A stretch of DNA of 64,000 nt from contig CM028328.1 of the NCBI GenBank assembly GCA_016647705.1, forward strand, positions 11,588,614 through 11,652,613, given 5' to 3'. Of this stretch, positions 31,142 through 41,829 are shown piece by piece. Each line of letters begins with the position of its first letter. Within the stretch, counting starts at the first letter, position 1. The notes beneath the pieces are model-generated. The model was not told the DNA's origin. It saw only the letters and a list, made by a program, of their open reading frames with translations, and made no database searches. The translations under genes were made by a program, and so were the position numbers. This DNA is from Eucommia ulmoides (Eukaryota > Streptophyta > Magnoliopsida > Garryales > Eucommiaceae).

Positions 31142-33294
31142 TTGGAGGGTGCATGTGTGTTTGTGCCGTGAGCCATGCCGGGAGAAATGGGAGGGAGAGA
31201 GGAGGGGGGCAACGTGGCATGATTTTACTCCACTAATCCATTGATATATATATGTATAAATGTGGTAAGGGATGGTTACCATCATTCTAGAAGAAACAAC
31301 AAAGAGAGAGAAAGAGAGAGAGAGAGAGAGAAGCGAAGAAGAAGAAGAAGCTACTGGAGAAGCTGCCGGAGATCACTGGTGCGGGTTCAAGGTGTTTTCC
31401 CAGGATTGAGAGTCGTTTGGGCTGTAGGAGTATGCAAGTGTGACATGTTCTGGGGTCATATGGAAGCAGGTATGTGTGGATGAAGGTCTGTACCCTGTTT
31501 TTGCTGTTTAGAGTTACAACTATTGGTTTGGGGTGTCATTTTAGTGGGTGTTTTAGTTAGAGTAAAGGGAAGGAGGTTGGTTAGATCAGTGTAAACTTGG
31601 GATGGTTGATCGTGAAGGTGGAGTGAAGGATTTAAGGGCCGGAGTTGGTGACGAGAATGAGGTAAAAGACTGGTCTGGTCTGTTCTGTTCTATTAGGGAC
31701 GAAGCTAGGATCGCTTAGGCGGTGGAATATCGTTTAGGCGATAAAACAACAGAGAGCCAGAAATTTCATGATCGCTTAGGCGGTGGAAGATCGCTTAGGT
31801 GGTAAAACAATAGAGAGCCAAAAATTTCGAGAATGAGGTAAAAGACTAGTCTGGTCTGTTCTGTTCTATTAGGGACGAAGCTAGGATCGCTTAGGCGGTG
31901 GAATATCGTTTAGGCGATAAAACAACAGAGAGCCAGAAATTTCATGATCGCTTAGGCGGTGGAAGATCGCTTAGGTGGTAAAACAATAGAGAGCCAAAAA
32001 TTTCGTGATCGGTTAGGCGATGGTATATCGCTTAGGCGGTAAAACAACAGAGAGCCAGAATCGCGTGATCGCTTAGGCGATGGAAGATCGCTTAGGCGGT
32101 AAAACAACAGAGAGCAAGAAATCGCCTGTTCGCCTAGGCGGTGTATTCCCGCTTAGGCGGTGGGGAACAGAAGCATATTCTAGGGGGGCTTGCAAGTACA
32201 AATTTTGAAGTGAGTGTATTGTCTTCTTACAAAATTATTTTTCTATGTGTCGATCTAAATGTTTATTAAACTGCATGATTTTATAAATATGGTGGATCGA
32301 ACAGGTTTTGTGTGAGTTGGTAAAAATGAATTTCCGTGGAATTGTTAGGGTTTTAAAAAGAAGGATATTATAAATAATTTTGTTGGAAATTGACAGTAAC
32401 TGAATTGACGATGGTGTGGTTGCTTGATTTGTGTTATTGGTTAGACTATGCCATAGTATATGTCATGTCCGGAAGGTGGTCCGGCAGGTGATGATTCATA
32501 TTATGGTTTGTTCAGAGGGTGGTCCGGCAGATAGATATTTGTTATGGTGATTGATATAATTTATAACTTATATTATTGGCCTCCGGAGACCTCCGGTAGG
32601 TGGTGATCTGCGCCGTTAGGTCCGCTAGGAAGGCATATCCTACGGATGGTTACGGTATCGTTGCAACTCCTAATCGTGAGGTTAAAACGATCACTATGGT
32701 TTAGTCGGTGTGTATGTGGGTGATAGGTAAACTTGAAATGGGGTGTTTTTACTAAGATTGGTGATTTATTGCATATAATGGTTGATATTGTTTTACACTA
32801 AATGGATTGGTGAGATATATAATTATGTAATTGTTTATTTATTTTCACTGCTTATTTTAAGAAGAGATGTTTGTATTATGGTATTCGTATAATTACGCTC
32901 GATCCCTTTTAAAAAGGTATTGAGAATGTATTATTATTTCGAAAATATATTTTAAAATTACTAAGAAGGTAGTACACTCGCAGGTGCTGTAGAAAAACGT
33001 TTGTCCCCTACTGGCAGTAAGTCGATTCCTGAAGGGCCATAGCGGGGAGTATTTCGATAGTGATTCTTTTTGCTTCTGGTTGTATATGTTGGTTAGTAAA
33101 AATGAACTAGTACTGTTGTTGTAAGATCAAGAGAGTCCCAATGGAAGGGGGTGTATGTATTTTTGTTGACCATAGTAAATAATATTCTCTTTTTGTGTAA
33201 GATATTTTAATTAGGGTTAGACATTTATTCGGATGATTTGTATTGTTGTCACACCAGCCCACCAATGTTGGGAAAACTGGGGTGGGTTGTGACA
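30991..33294 (+). mobile_element. Solo LTR, TSD CCATA/CCACA
   Basis: It starts TGTAAGACCC and ends GTTGTGACA. Flanks CCATA (30986-30990) and CCACA (33295-33299) match at 4 of 5. It contains CA and GA microsatellites, a tandem array (31653-32160), a donor-like GTGAGTGTATTGTCTTC near 32207, two CCGG..GGTGGTCCGGCAG modules (about 32465-32530), the TACGGTATCGTTGCAACTCC block (32648) and an acceptor-like ACTCGCAG near 32982. It lies within Tat pol. Confidence 0.85.
31653..32160. repeat. Tandem repeats: 176-bp duplication built of about 61-bp CGCTTAGGCGGT units
   Basis: A 176-bp unit is repeated (31653-31828 and 31829-32004) with almost no change. Inside and beyond it, about seven units of about 61 bp contain two copies each of CGCTTAGGCGGT or variants, followed by AAAACAACAGAGAGCCAGAA. 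The variant CGCCTAGGCG near 32129 is a perfect palindrome. The array sits in the expected leader region of the solo LTR. Confidence 0.85.
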
Positions 33295-33299
33295 CCACA

Positions 33300-33760
33300 C
33301 CAATGCCTATCTCTATAGGTAATTTTATAACCAAGTGTAAGTAGAACACACCATTTTGAAGAGCTCATCACAGAACGACCGAGAATTCCATTGTAAGCCA
33401 AGAGACAGTTTACCATTATAAAACAGAGCCACATCGTCGTCCTCTCCCGTTCCTCTCCTAAGGATATATGGAGGTCAACCCATATGAGGGGATGGACTAT
33501 TTCTCCCCCAAATTCAACAAGTAAAGTGGTTACTAGGAGAATATTTCAAGTAAATTTTTATCTTGTCGAAGCATTCACTGAATATTATGTCGGCAAAACT
33601 TTCACTATTAACCAGGATTTTTCTCACCCTATAATTGGAGATAACAACCATGATTACCAAGGCATCATCATAAGGGAAGTGGAGATCTTTTGGGTCCTCG
33701 TCATAGAATATGATCATACATCAAACGCTATAACCACTGCGACCTTGCCCCCTCTAGCTT
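33300..33760 (-). pseudogene. Tat-like aspartic protease, broken
   Basis: The minus strand gives FPYDDALVIMVVISNYRVRKIL, shortened here to the family landmark DDALVI, then VNSESFADIIF. The family has IDSGSSADILF, so the catalytic Asp is Asn in this copy. Downstream come VNCLLAYNGILGR and KITYRD, equal to the conserved VNCPSAYNAIMGR post-protease segment. The RT body that should follow is missing; the next sequence is the solo LTR 30991-33294 and then the RT end. This fragment and 29205-30990 may be one element with an internal deletion. Confidence 0.78.
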
Positions 33761-34522
33761 TTAACTTTCTTTTTGTTGTCCACAGGTGCTCTTTTTGGGC
33801 ACTAGCGGAGGTTTTTCCTTAAATGAACACCCCTTGTATTGTATGGATATCTCCCTCAATTCTCTCAAGATCATGAGACTTTTGTCCCTTGTCACCATAG
33901 TATTCCAAGGTTCATTTCCTTATTCGGTCTTTGTCTTCCACTCAGTCATAGCACTAGAGATAGCCAAGACGAATTAGACTTTTGTTGGTGTCCCAAAGTG
34001 ATCAACACCTCTTGTAAGGGTCGATTTTTATATGTGCATATTTTTAATTTCATTTTAGAACATTTAAAAAAAATATTTGGGTCTAGCACGTTATTTTAAA
34101 TTTCACTTTAAATTTTTTGGGGGTTCATTATAATATTTAAAAATTTAGTATCAATAATTTTGGGATTAATATATAAATTTGAATTTGACTTTATAAATTT
34201 GAGGAGTAATTGTATGTTTATTTTATCTTTTGGGTATTGATAGTATTTTAGAGTTATAGAAGAGGAGGTTAATGTAATTATAATATATATGCACACATAA
34301 ATGAACTCTTTAATTAGATAAGGATAAAGAGAAGAAAACAAAATGCGTCCGTTGCAAAGGAAGCCAACACAAAAGCATAGAAACCAAGTAAATGAAAAGA
34401 AAAAAAAAAAGTAGCAAAGGAGAGTTGAGGCGGTGATGATCAATCGTTAACTATATATATATATAGTCATTTCCTAATTTAAACTTTGGAGACTCACCTC
34501 TTTTCCCACAAGGTAATTAATC

Positions 34523-36978
34523 TGTTGGCCTAGTGATCTACTCAAGAGGGGGGTGAATTGAGTAGTTATAAAAATTAAATCAAATTATCAACTTTTAACA
34601 CTTAAATAATCAAGTAATTAATTTAACTCTAAATTAATTATTTATCTTTATAACACTTGAATTTTCAAACAATTAATTTTAATCAATTTATTCTAAATCG
34701 ATTATTATATTTATAATATAGTGGATAAGTTTTCAAATCTAAGTGCACACCTAGACAACAAGAAATAAAGAAAATAATAATGCGATACACCACAATATAT
34801 CCTGGTTTACAAAGCCACTCTTGGTTAATCCAGTCCTCCGAGCCCTACGGAGATTTGCACCCACTAAACTCAAGATTCCTTTCTCAGGTTGGAACCAAAC
34901 CCTTACATTAATTCTTTTCACAGGCTCAAAATCAATCTTTACAATCCCATTTCATAGGTTTAGGAATAACCTCATTTTTTTTCCAAGCTCAAGACTAACC
35001 TAATCCTTTCACACGCTAAGGATCAAACTTAATTCTTTTATACTTTAGGCTAAGAATCAAACCTTACAATCACTCCAAGTATCATTTTCCCATGTAAGAA
35101 TAGAATCTTTACAATTCACTCAAATTCAATTCTAATCAAGAAGAATCACGCTTATATCTTTTCATAGGAAAAAAGTAACTTAACCTTTTTGTACTTAAGT
35201 AAATATCAAACCTCAATCTCTTTACCGGAAGAAATTGAAACGCAGCTGCCCCATATTAGATACTCCCAATAGTACCTAATCCACACACAACTCACCAATT
35301 ACAAGAAATTGAAAAGTTCTTCCCACTCGGAACTTCTACTACCTCAAATCAATTTAAACTCAATTAATATCCCGATAATTACTAGTGATAAAATAAGTGA
35401 GGAATATAAAATCTAATTATAAAAATTAATATGGGTAACACAAAATTGAGCACATAATCAGATTATCACCAAAATCGTTTTAAAATATTTTCAAGCAATT
35501 TAAGTGCAAAAAAAACGATTTCAAAGATCTAAAATTTCAAGCAATAAATAATAATATTAAATAGCAATAAAAAGCTCAAGCTTGGAACGATCTCACTAGG
35601 ATACCACTGAATGATTGAAAATTAAATCGTAATGAAACTTTAGTTCGATGATAGCAACAATTTCATCACACTTTTTCAAGAACTTTTCTCAAAGATAATC
35701 TCACAATACTCTCAGTATACGTTTAGTAAAATAACTATCAGATTGCTCAGAAACTGAATAGTTCTTGAAAGAATGATTGATTGGGATCTCTCTAAATGAA
35801 AAAACGTAGGTCTATATATAAGGATTTGAAACAGGCCCTCCAACGACTAGTTTTCACATATTATGACACTTAATTGCTCTTATAGACTATTTATATTGAT
35901 ATGACTCAATCCTAATTCAATTTACTTAATTATAACTTTTAAATTATTCAATTTAATCCCTCAAATATTTCTTAATCACAAATCGATAATATAGGAAGTA
36001 TTAAACGTACTTAATTGAGAACCACATCAAATATATATGTACTATATCTATAGGGATATTTAAATAACTATGTCATATCTATAAAATATTCAAATCCCCA
36101 GAATCTCTCCAAGATATCAACAAAAAAAAGACTAGTAACGGCTACTTTCTGATTAAATCCACGAAATCCTCTAAACCTGAACAAACCCATCGGGTGACTG
36201 ACTAAACTCCATAAGTTGACCGATCGATTCAGTTTGTTGCCCAAGCCAAAAATACTCGCCAGTCGGTCGACCTAGCCTCCATGTATCGGTTGACCGATCG
36301 ATTCAGGATGTTCCCCATGCTATTTCTTGGCCATGGTCGATCGACCGATCCTCCACGATCTATCAACTGATCGATTTAGAGAATTCATATATCGGCCATA
36401 GGTCGACTGATTTCTCCACAGTCGGTTGACCGATCGATCCAGAGACTATACTATTTTCCCAGCTTTTCCTCATCTGTTAACCGATCCACATTGGTCGGTT
36501 GACCGATCCCTGCTGTAAGTCTTTCTCCATAGTTAATTTTAACTCTAATCTTCGATGTTTTTGCCCCTTTAACCGATTTCTTTTTCGTCTAACTTAATTG
36601 ACACTTATTAATCAATTTTAAGCACTAATCTTTCTTAAGTCAATATTTTTCTTCATTTTCACATTGTAGCAAATATGTTAACTAATTAGGATCCTAATAA
36701 AAACACACATAGATATAAATTCATTTTTGTGTCGTGTGTGATCCTAATCGGGATATATTAAGAATAAAAATTAACCTGAGTTGTTTGCACCCAAATTCTT
36801 CAAAATCTTCATTCTCTTAATTGCTGTCTCTTTGTCAGTCTCTTGCATCCTTAATCATCTTCAGCAATTTCTTCATGATAATCATCAATGGAACTTTTAC
36901 ACTGAAACACTCAATAAACTCATTAGTTCCACAAAAAATATCAATATTTAATTATCCAAGAAAATCTTAGGATCAACA
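34523..36978 (+). mobile_element. Complete solo LTR with TTGACC palindromes, TSD TAATC
   Basis: It starts TGTTGGCC, ends GATCAACA, and is flanked by perfect TAATC (34518-34522 and 36979-36983). Near the start it has GAGGGGGGTGAATTGAGTAG, a stretch often seen at the start of plant LTRs. The middle has repeated TTTAC..TC and AAGAATCA text. A TTGACC-palindrome array lies at 36180-36520. Its length of 2456 bp matches the copy at 54648-57825 once the nested MITE is removed. Superfamily cannot be settled without internal sequence. Confidence 0.9.
36180..36520. promoter_or_regulatory. Array of palindromic W-box-like motifs
   Basis: About ten copies of GGTTGACCGATC or variants (GGTCGACC, GATCGACCGATC, AGTTGACCGATCG) are spaced 25-45 bp apart. 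Each contains TTGACC or a close variant, the core of the W-box bound by WRKY factors, usually in both strands because the unit is palindromic. The array recurs in the relic at 600-1010 and, in reverse, at about 55875-56125. A regulatory role is inferred. Confidence 0.5.
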
Positions 36979-37056
36979 TAATCTATTCTACTTAATGTTT
37001 TTTTTCATTTTGCTTATCTAAGCTATGTATATATTTTACATGCGTACACACATAGA

Positions 37057-37069
37057 GGTATACATACAT

Positions 37070-37146
<77 letters not shown>
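37057..37146. repeat. Compound microsatellite (CATA)n(CA)n(TA)n
   Basis: About seven CATA units, then about twelve CA units, then about twenty TA units follow without interruption. It lies inside the solo LTR 34013-38563. Confidence 0.9.
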
Positions 37147-37150
<4 letters not shown>

Positions 37151-38563
37151 GTGAATAATTCAATTTAAAGTAAAAATTATAAATTTGATTTGAATGATAT
37201 TTTTAGTATTTCATTGACTAGTAATATTGTTGATAGTCAGATAATATTTGAATTAAATTATTAATTGATAATTGTATAAATGTATCTATAATATTTTAGT
37301 TGTATAATTAATATTGAGTTTTGAAAATAGAACGTTTAATTTTAGTAAATTTTATATAATTATAAAAATTTAGGAATAAGAAAAAGATGTATTTTAATGT
37401 CACGCATTGCATATTAGATTTATTAAGTTAAATTCTTAATTTAGACCTTGTCGATGTTAGGTTCACAAGTAAGGCCAACCCCGTCAAAGTTACGATAGTA
37501 GTGTGAAAAATAGCAATACAATTATCGAGGTGGGTGTATTGTCTTCTATGTAAATTGTCAAATTATATTTTCGTACTAAAATATGAAAAGAAAAGGTTTA
37601 TTAAAATTGATTATTTTATAAAGTAAAATGGATCAAGTAAATTTTTAAATGTGGAAAGTGAGTTTTATTATACTACTATGCCATAATGTGATTCCAATAA
37701 GATGGCATGTTCTGCAAGATATTTTTGGTCATAATAGGAGGGTATATCCTGTAGGACGTTGCATTGTGACCTGACAAGAATACAAGTCCTGTAGGTGGTT
37801 GATATATGGTGTTGTTGTCGTTGTTGACGATGATGACTATCATCATGATATGGTGGTTTGATACCACGTGTTGGCTCCTACCATTAGAGATATTGAATGG
37901 CCCTGATATTAATGACAACCTTAGATTATACAGTTGTATAGGTTACGGTACCGTTATAACTCCCAATTGTGAGGTGAAACGATCCTACGGTTAGTAGAGA
38001 AATATATGTGCCGTATTTTATTATACATCAAAATAATTCAATTAGTTAATTTAAATACATTTATTTTATTGTGATGATAGTTGTAGAATTTTATTGCGGC
38101 TCAGTGTGCGGTTATATTTATATTATGTTCTGAAAAGTGGTGTTTGATAATTATGTTTGATCCATAAAAAAAATTTATATTATGAAGACAATACGCCGAT
38201 TAAATATTTTGTCATAGGTACTCCAAGTAAATACGAGTCCACTGCTGGTGATAGATAAAGTCAAAGAGGGTGGTGTCTTGTTCTTTGGAGGCAGTCAGAA
38301 CAGGTGTTGATCATGAAATGTTTGAATTTTGTAGTTTTGTCATAGAATAGTTGGTTATATATAATCGTTGAATTTTGAATTGGTAAAATATATTATGTTT
38401 TCGAAAATCTATGTCAATTGACAGTTAGTGGATATTATTATTATTTTTATCATAGTGGCGCAGTGGAAATATAGTGGTGGAGTGGTTTGTGTTTCACTAA
38501 TATTTCTCCGTAAAAATAAAAAGGAGAAACCGAGTAGTGACCCTAGAAAATCAAGTCGTTATA

Positions 38564-39340
38564 CCTCAAGTATGGTCCACTCAGGGATATGTAGGTCCTT
38601 TTAATGAGGTGGAGTTACTGAGTCGGAAGTAGAGTTAAAAATTCTTGAAGTCAACTATATCTGGAAACTTGAGGGACTGACTTGCTGAAGTTCAGAGTCC
38701 TGCCCTTCAGGGAGCTGTACCTACACAAGGTTTGGCCGGGATTTGTCCCAGCAAAACCCCTTCAGTGTGAGAGTAAGAGCTCGAAGAGAAAATGTTACAG
38801 AAATACGTCAAGTATGTAAATAGCATTTAAGCATTACCTTAGGCTTGTATAGCCCTTGGTATTTATAAGAGTTAAAGATGATTAGTTTTACATAATTGGG
38901 CCTAAATACCTTTAATTAGGCAAAACCATATGTTTAGCATCTAACCTGGGGCGTTTAAGATATAATCACAGGGATTAGACTATTGGGCCCGTTTGGAGAA
39001 GCCCATGGGCCTTTATTAGGCCTATGGAGGTAAGCTAGTAGAGAAGCTCGAAGATCTGTGGAGTTCAAGAGAAGAAACGGACTAAAATAATATACCGGTT
39101 GAGACAAACGGCTAAATCACTAAAGTTGGCCGTCTAGAGGAACGACATAGAGTTCTAAAAGGCAACATCCCTACGAGGCACACTGCTTATTCTTGTGTGC
39201 AAAGAGGATTCTAGGGAAGGAGCCTTGGTTGGCGTATACTCCTACGGGGCACTTTGGATTCCTGAATGTGGCCACGTCACAGCGATAGTGGACACGTGGC
39301 TGGGGCCTTGGTGTTGACTCAGTAACGCCAAAAACACCTT
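38564..39340 (-). mobile_element. Tat-like LTR fragment
   Basis: On the minus strand a TATA-like CTTATAAATACC (about 38870) is followed by GAGCTCTTACTCTCAC and TTGTGTAGGTACA, the same order as 16630-16765 on the plus strand. CACGTGTCC and GTGACGTGGCC, G-box-like elements typical of plant promoters, lie upstream at about 39250-39290. It is adjacent to Tat-like gag. It is cut at 38568 by the LTR insertion. Limits are approximate. Confidence 0.45.
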
Positions 39341-39599
39341 CATCAACTTTAGTTTCCTATTTCAGTTGGAAGCACTAGTTCATCATGTGGCTATGGTCCT
39401 GGTAGAATTCATAATACTTGTTTTTATTTCTTCTCTTCGGTTATAAATTTAAATAAACTAGCCAAGGAATGTCTGACTCTAATCTCTTATTTCATGCAGA
39501 ATGGTAGCAATTGGCAACTGTAATGGTGTAAATTGATCCAATATCCATGCCGGTGTACGTCAGTCATCCTTCAGTCTCTATTCCGCCTAAAACGTTTTG

Positions 39600-40807
39600 C
39601 TCCCTAAGAGTTGAGGCTGTTTGTCTGTCTAATCGCACTTCTGGTACCTTTTTGCCTTAGTTTTGTCCTGCCAGTTGGAATCAACTTCTTTGAAGCGCGA
39701 TTCGAGTGATAGGGCATAATCAAGACTTCGGGAGAATTCTTGGCCAATTAGTAGAAGAATTATCCCTTTCGAAGACTACTCATGAGGGCGGCAAGGACAA
39801 CACCGTTATCCAGTCGGTCAATAACATGTGCCTCAGGTTCCAAGCAATTAAGAAATTAATCCAGAGTTTCGTCATCTCTTTTCTTGATGGTCATGAGTTG
39901 TGTAAATGACTTTGTCTTTTTGCGACTGCGTTTAAAATGGTCTAGAAAAGCTTTCTCAAAATTAAAAAAATAAGTGATGATTCCCAGAGTGGGAGTGCGA
40001 TACTACTCTCTGGCACGTGCAATCAAGGTGACTGGAAAGGAATTACACCTCATTGCGTCTGAGGCATCCTAGAGATCTAGTAGCATTTTGAACGCCAAGA
40101 CGTGGTCGATCGAATTTGTGTGCCCATCATAAAACAACATTCAACTGGTAGGGTAAGTAAACATGGAAGGCACGAGTTCATTCAATATTTCCTTCGTGAA
40201 GGATGGACTAGTCTAGAGAGGCACTTCCTGACCCGTATTTGCTTCCACCGCACGGAGTCGTGCCTCCATCTTCTCAAGACGATGCTCCATGCCCAGAGCC
40301 TGCTCCATGAGAGGGAATAAGTCCCACACTTGGTACGGGAGAGACTTAGCATGAGAGACATCTTACAGGGGGAAATGGAGAGTGCCTTCGTTATGGATCA
40401 ACCCGTAGGTGGATGTAGCTTTTGAGGGACTCACCATGGGGGGTCATGCACACGTTTTGCTACTTTGGATGCATGTCCAGTGAAGCGAGATGGAACCCCG
40501 AGTTGAGAGCCTCTTTGGCGAGGGGCCTAGTCCTCCTTAACCAGCGGCTAAGGTAGAGCTTGTAGATAGTTGACAAATTGAATCAACTAGAGATTAAGTT
40601 CTATAATATGGTTCTCAATCTACTCAAGGAGAGCTTCTCCAACCACCAGCAAGAAACCAATTGTTGGGGGATCCATTGGCGACTCTTATGGAAGGGAATG
40701 TTTGGATTGAAATTCCTAAACGGTGGGTGATTTTCTTGGAGCACGATGATCATGGAACGAGTGAGCATGGTTGGAGAATTTCGGGCAGTATTGTGGAGAG
40801 AAAACAT
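39600..40807 (-). pseudogene. Tat-like gag, broken
   Basis: From the ATG at 40807 the minus strand reads MFSLHNTARNSPTM. Later in other frames it reads MEHRLEKMEARLRAVEANTG (about 40255-40300), SFTKEILNELVPSMF, LFYDGHTNSIDHVLAF and MRCNSFPVTLIARA (about 40030). KKRDDETLD and LAALMSSLRKG follow (39790-39880). This order matches the Tat gag core (family ..YDG..DP.DHL..F, ..CRAFP.TL.G.A, ..REDESL). Stops occur about every 60 codons. Capsid function is lost. Confidence 0.75.
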
Positions 40808-40821
40808 GACTTTTATTGCTG

Positions 40822-40842
40822 ATTCCCATTGACGGCGTCAAT
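40822..40842 (-). other. Tat-like primer-binding site
   Basis: The minus strand reads ATTGACGCCGTCAATGGGAAT, close to the GGCGCCGTCTGTGGGAA pattern used by Tat-type elements. It lies 15 bases before the gag ATG, between the LTR remnant and gag. Confidence 0.55.
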
Positions 40843-40852
40843 TGATAAAAAC

Positions 40853-41345
40853 AGAAACTGGTACCATAGTAATTTAGTTAAAGGTCCTCGTGATCTTCCG
40901 GTCCTTGCTCTGGTTATACCTGCACAAATTCTTACACTTGGAGGGTGGATCTTGGTGAAAAACCTCTGGTGTGAGAGTACGTATCTCATATGAATATAAT
41001 TTTAAGCCGAATGTATATCAAATTGACAGGAAAAGAAAGGAAAAGAAAGAGAGAATATGCAATCATGAAGAGCTTTTCAAATCGATTTTGTCTGCCCGAA
41101 AAATCATTTCTCTATTACTTAGCCTTGTCGAACTCCCCCAAAGATGTTCTTCTCACTCATAGTTCATCTTCCCTTCAAATTTAATCCCCATCCCACCCCT
41201 TAATCGCCAATACCGAGGTTTATCCTCGGTTCGGGTCCATGAGTACCCAGAATCAATAACCTGACCAAATTAGGATATTCGTTAGAGATGTCATGCTGAT
41301 CACCTTGAAAATCTAAACACACCATGGGTGTGTTCTCCAAAACAG
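40853..41345 (-). mobile_element. Tat-like 5' LTR remnant
   Basis: The minus strand contains GAACCGAGGATAAACCTCGG, a short inverted repeat, near 41213-41235, a CGTACTCTCACACCAGAGG block near 40975, and TTTGTGCAGGTATAACCAG near 40920, before the PBS. The same ACTCTCAC ... GTGCAGGTA order marks the two other Tat-like LTR fragments. The 5' limit is set by the start of Athila similarity at 41351. Confidence 0.5.
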
Positions 41346-41493
41346 AAATTAGATTATGATAATCGCGGTACTCAATAATAATCTCAACCATTCCCGGTGG
41401 ACACGATACCCTTATTCTCCCCATCTATACTAAAACTTGACCCGTACACTTGTAGTGTAAGTGGCGTGCGTAAATTACACGCCACCAAGTTTT

Positions 41494-41574
41494 TGGCACT
41501 GTTGTCGGGGATTGTGAGTTGTCATATTCCGCTTCTGGCAATCGCCACCAAGTTTTTGGCGTCGTTGCCGGGGA
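41494..41574 (+). repeat. Duplicated Asp-tRNA-type primer-binding site
   Basis: TGGCACTGTTGTCGGGGA (41494-41511) and TGGCGTCGTTGCCGGGGA (41557-41574) are each preceded by GCCACCAAGTTTT and followed by TTG. The second is closer to the Athila PBS TGGCGCCGTTGCCGGGGA. The duplicated unit is about 63 bp. Confidence 0.75.
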
Positions 41575-41829
41575 TTGGTTTTTAGATTATTATAGATATT
41601 GTGAGTAAATGACACAATTTTACTTTAGGCATTTCTTTTGTGTATAATTTTTCTTTGTAATTTTTTTTTTTTTTTTTTGTTTTCCTACAGGGTGCTTGAC
41701 GATGTTAGATCAACAAGTGCTTTTGCATTTCTTTCAACAAGATTCCGAGCCATTTTATAGTGCTTGGGATCGTTAGAAAGATTTGTTTCTCCGGTTTCCA
41801 AACTATCGTTTCCCGAGGGAGTGTCAACT

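Larger units (their letters stand above)
34013..38563 (+). mobile_element. Solo LTR, itself split by another LTR, TSD CCTCT/CCTCA
   Basis: It starts TGTAAGGGTC and ends AAGTCGTTATA. Flanks are CCTCT (34008-34012) and CCTCA (38564-38568). The parts 34013-34522 and 36984-38563 are collinear with the Tekay-like LTR at 5784-7608: AT repeats, GATGTTAG/GTTCACA near 37450, AGGTGGGTGTATTGTC near 37528, the GGTTACGGTACCGTTATAACTC block (37941) and the GTACTCCAAGTAAATACGAG region. The tail resembles the GTCGTTACA end of the 4445-5741 LTR, so the copy may be a recombinant between families. Confidence 0.72.
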
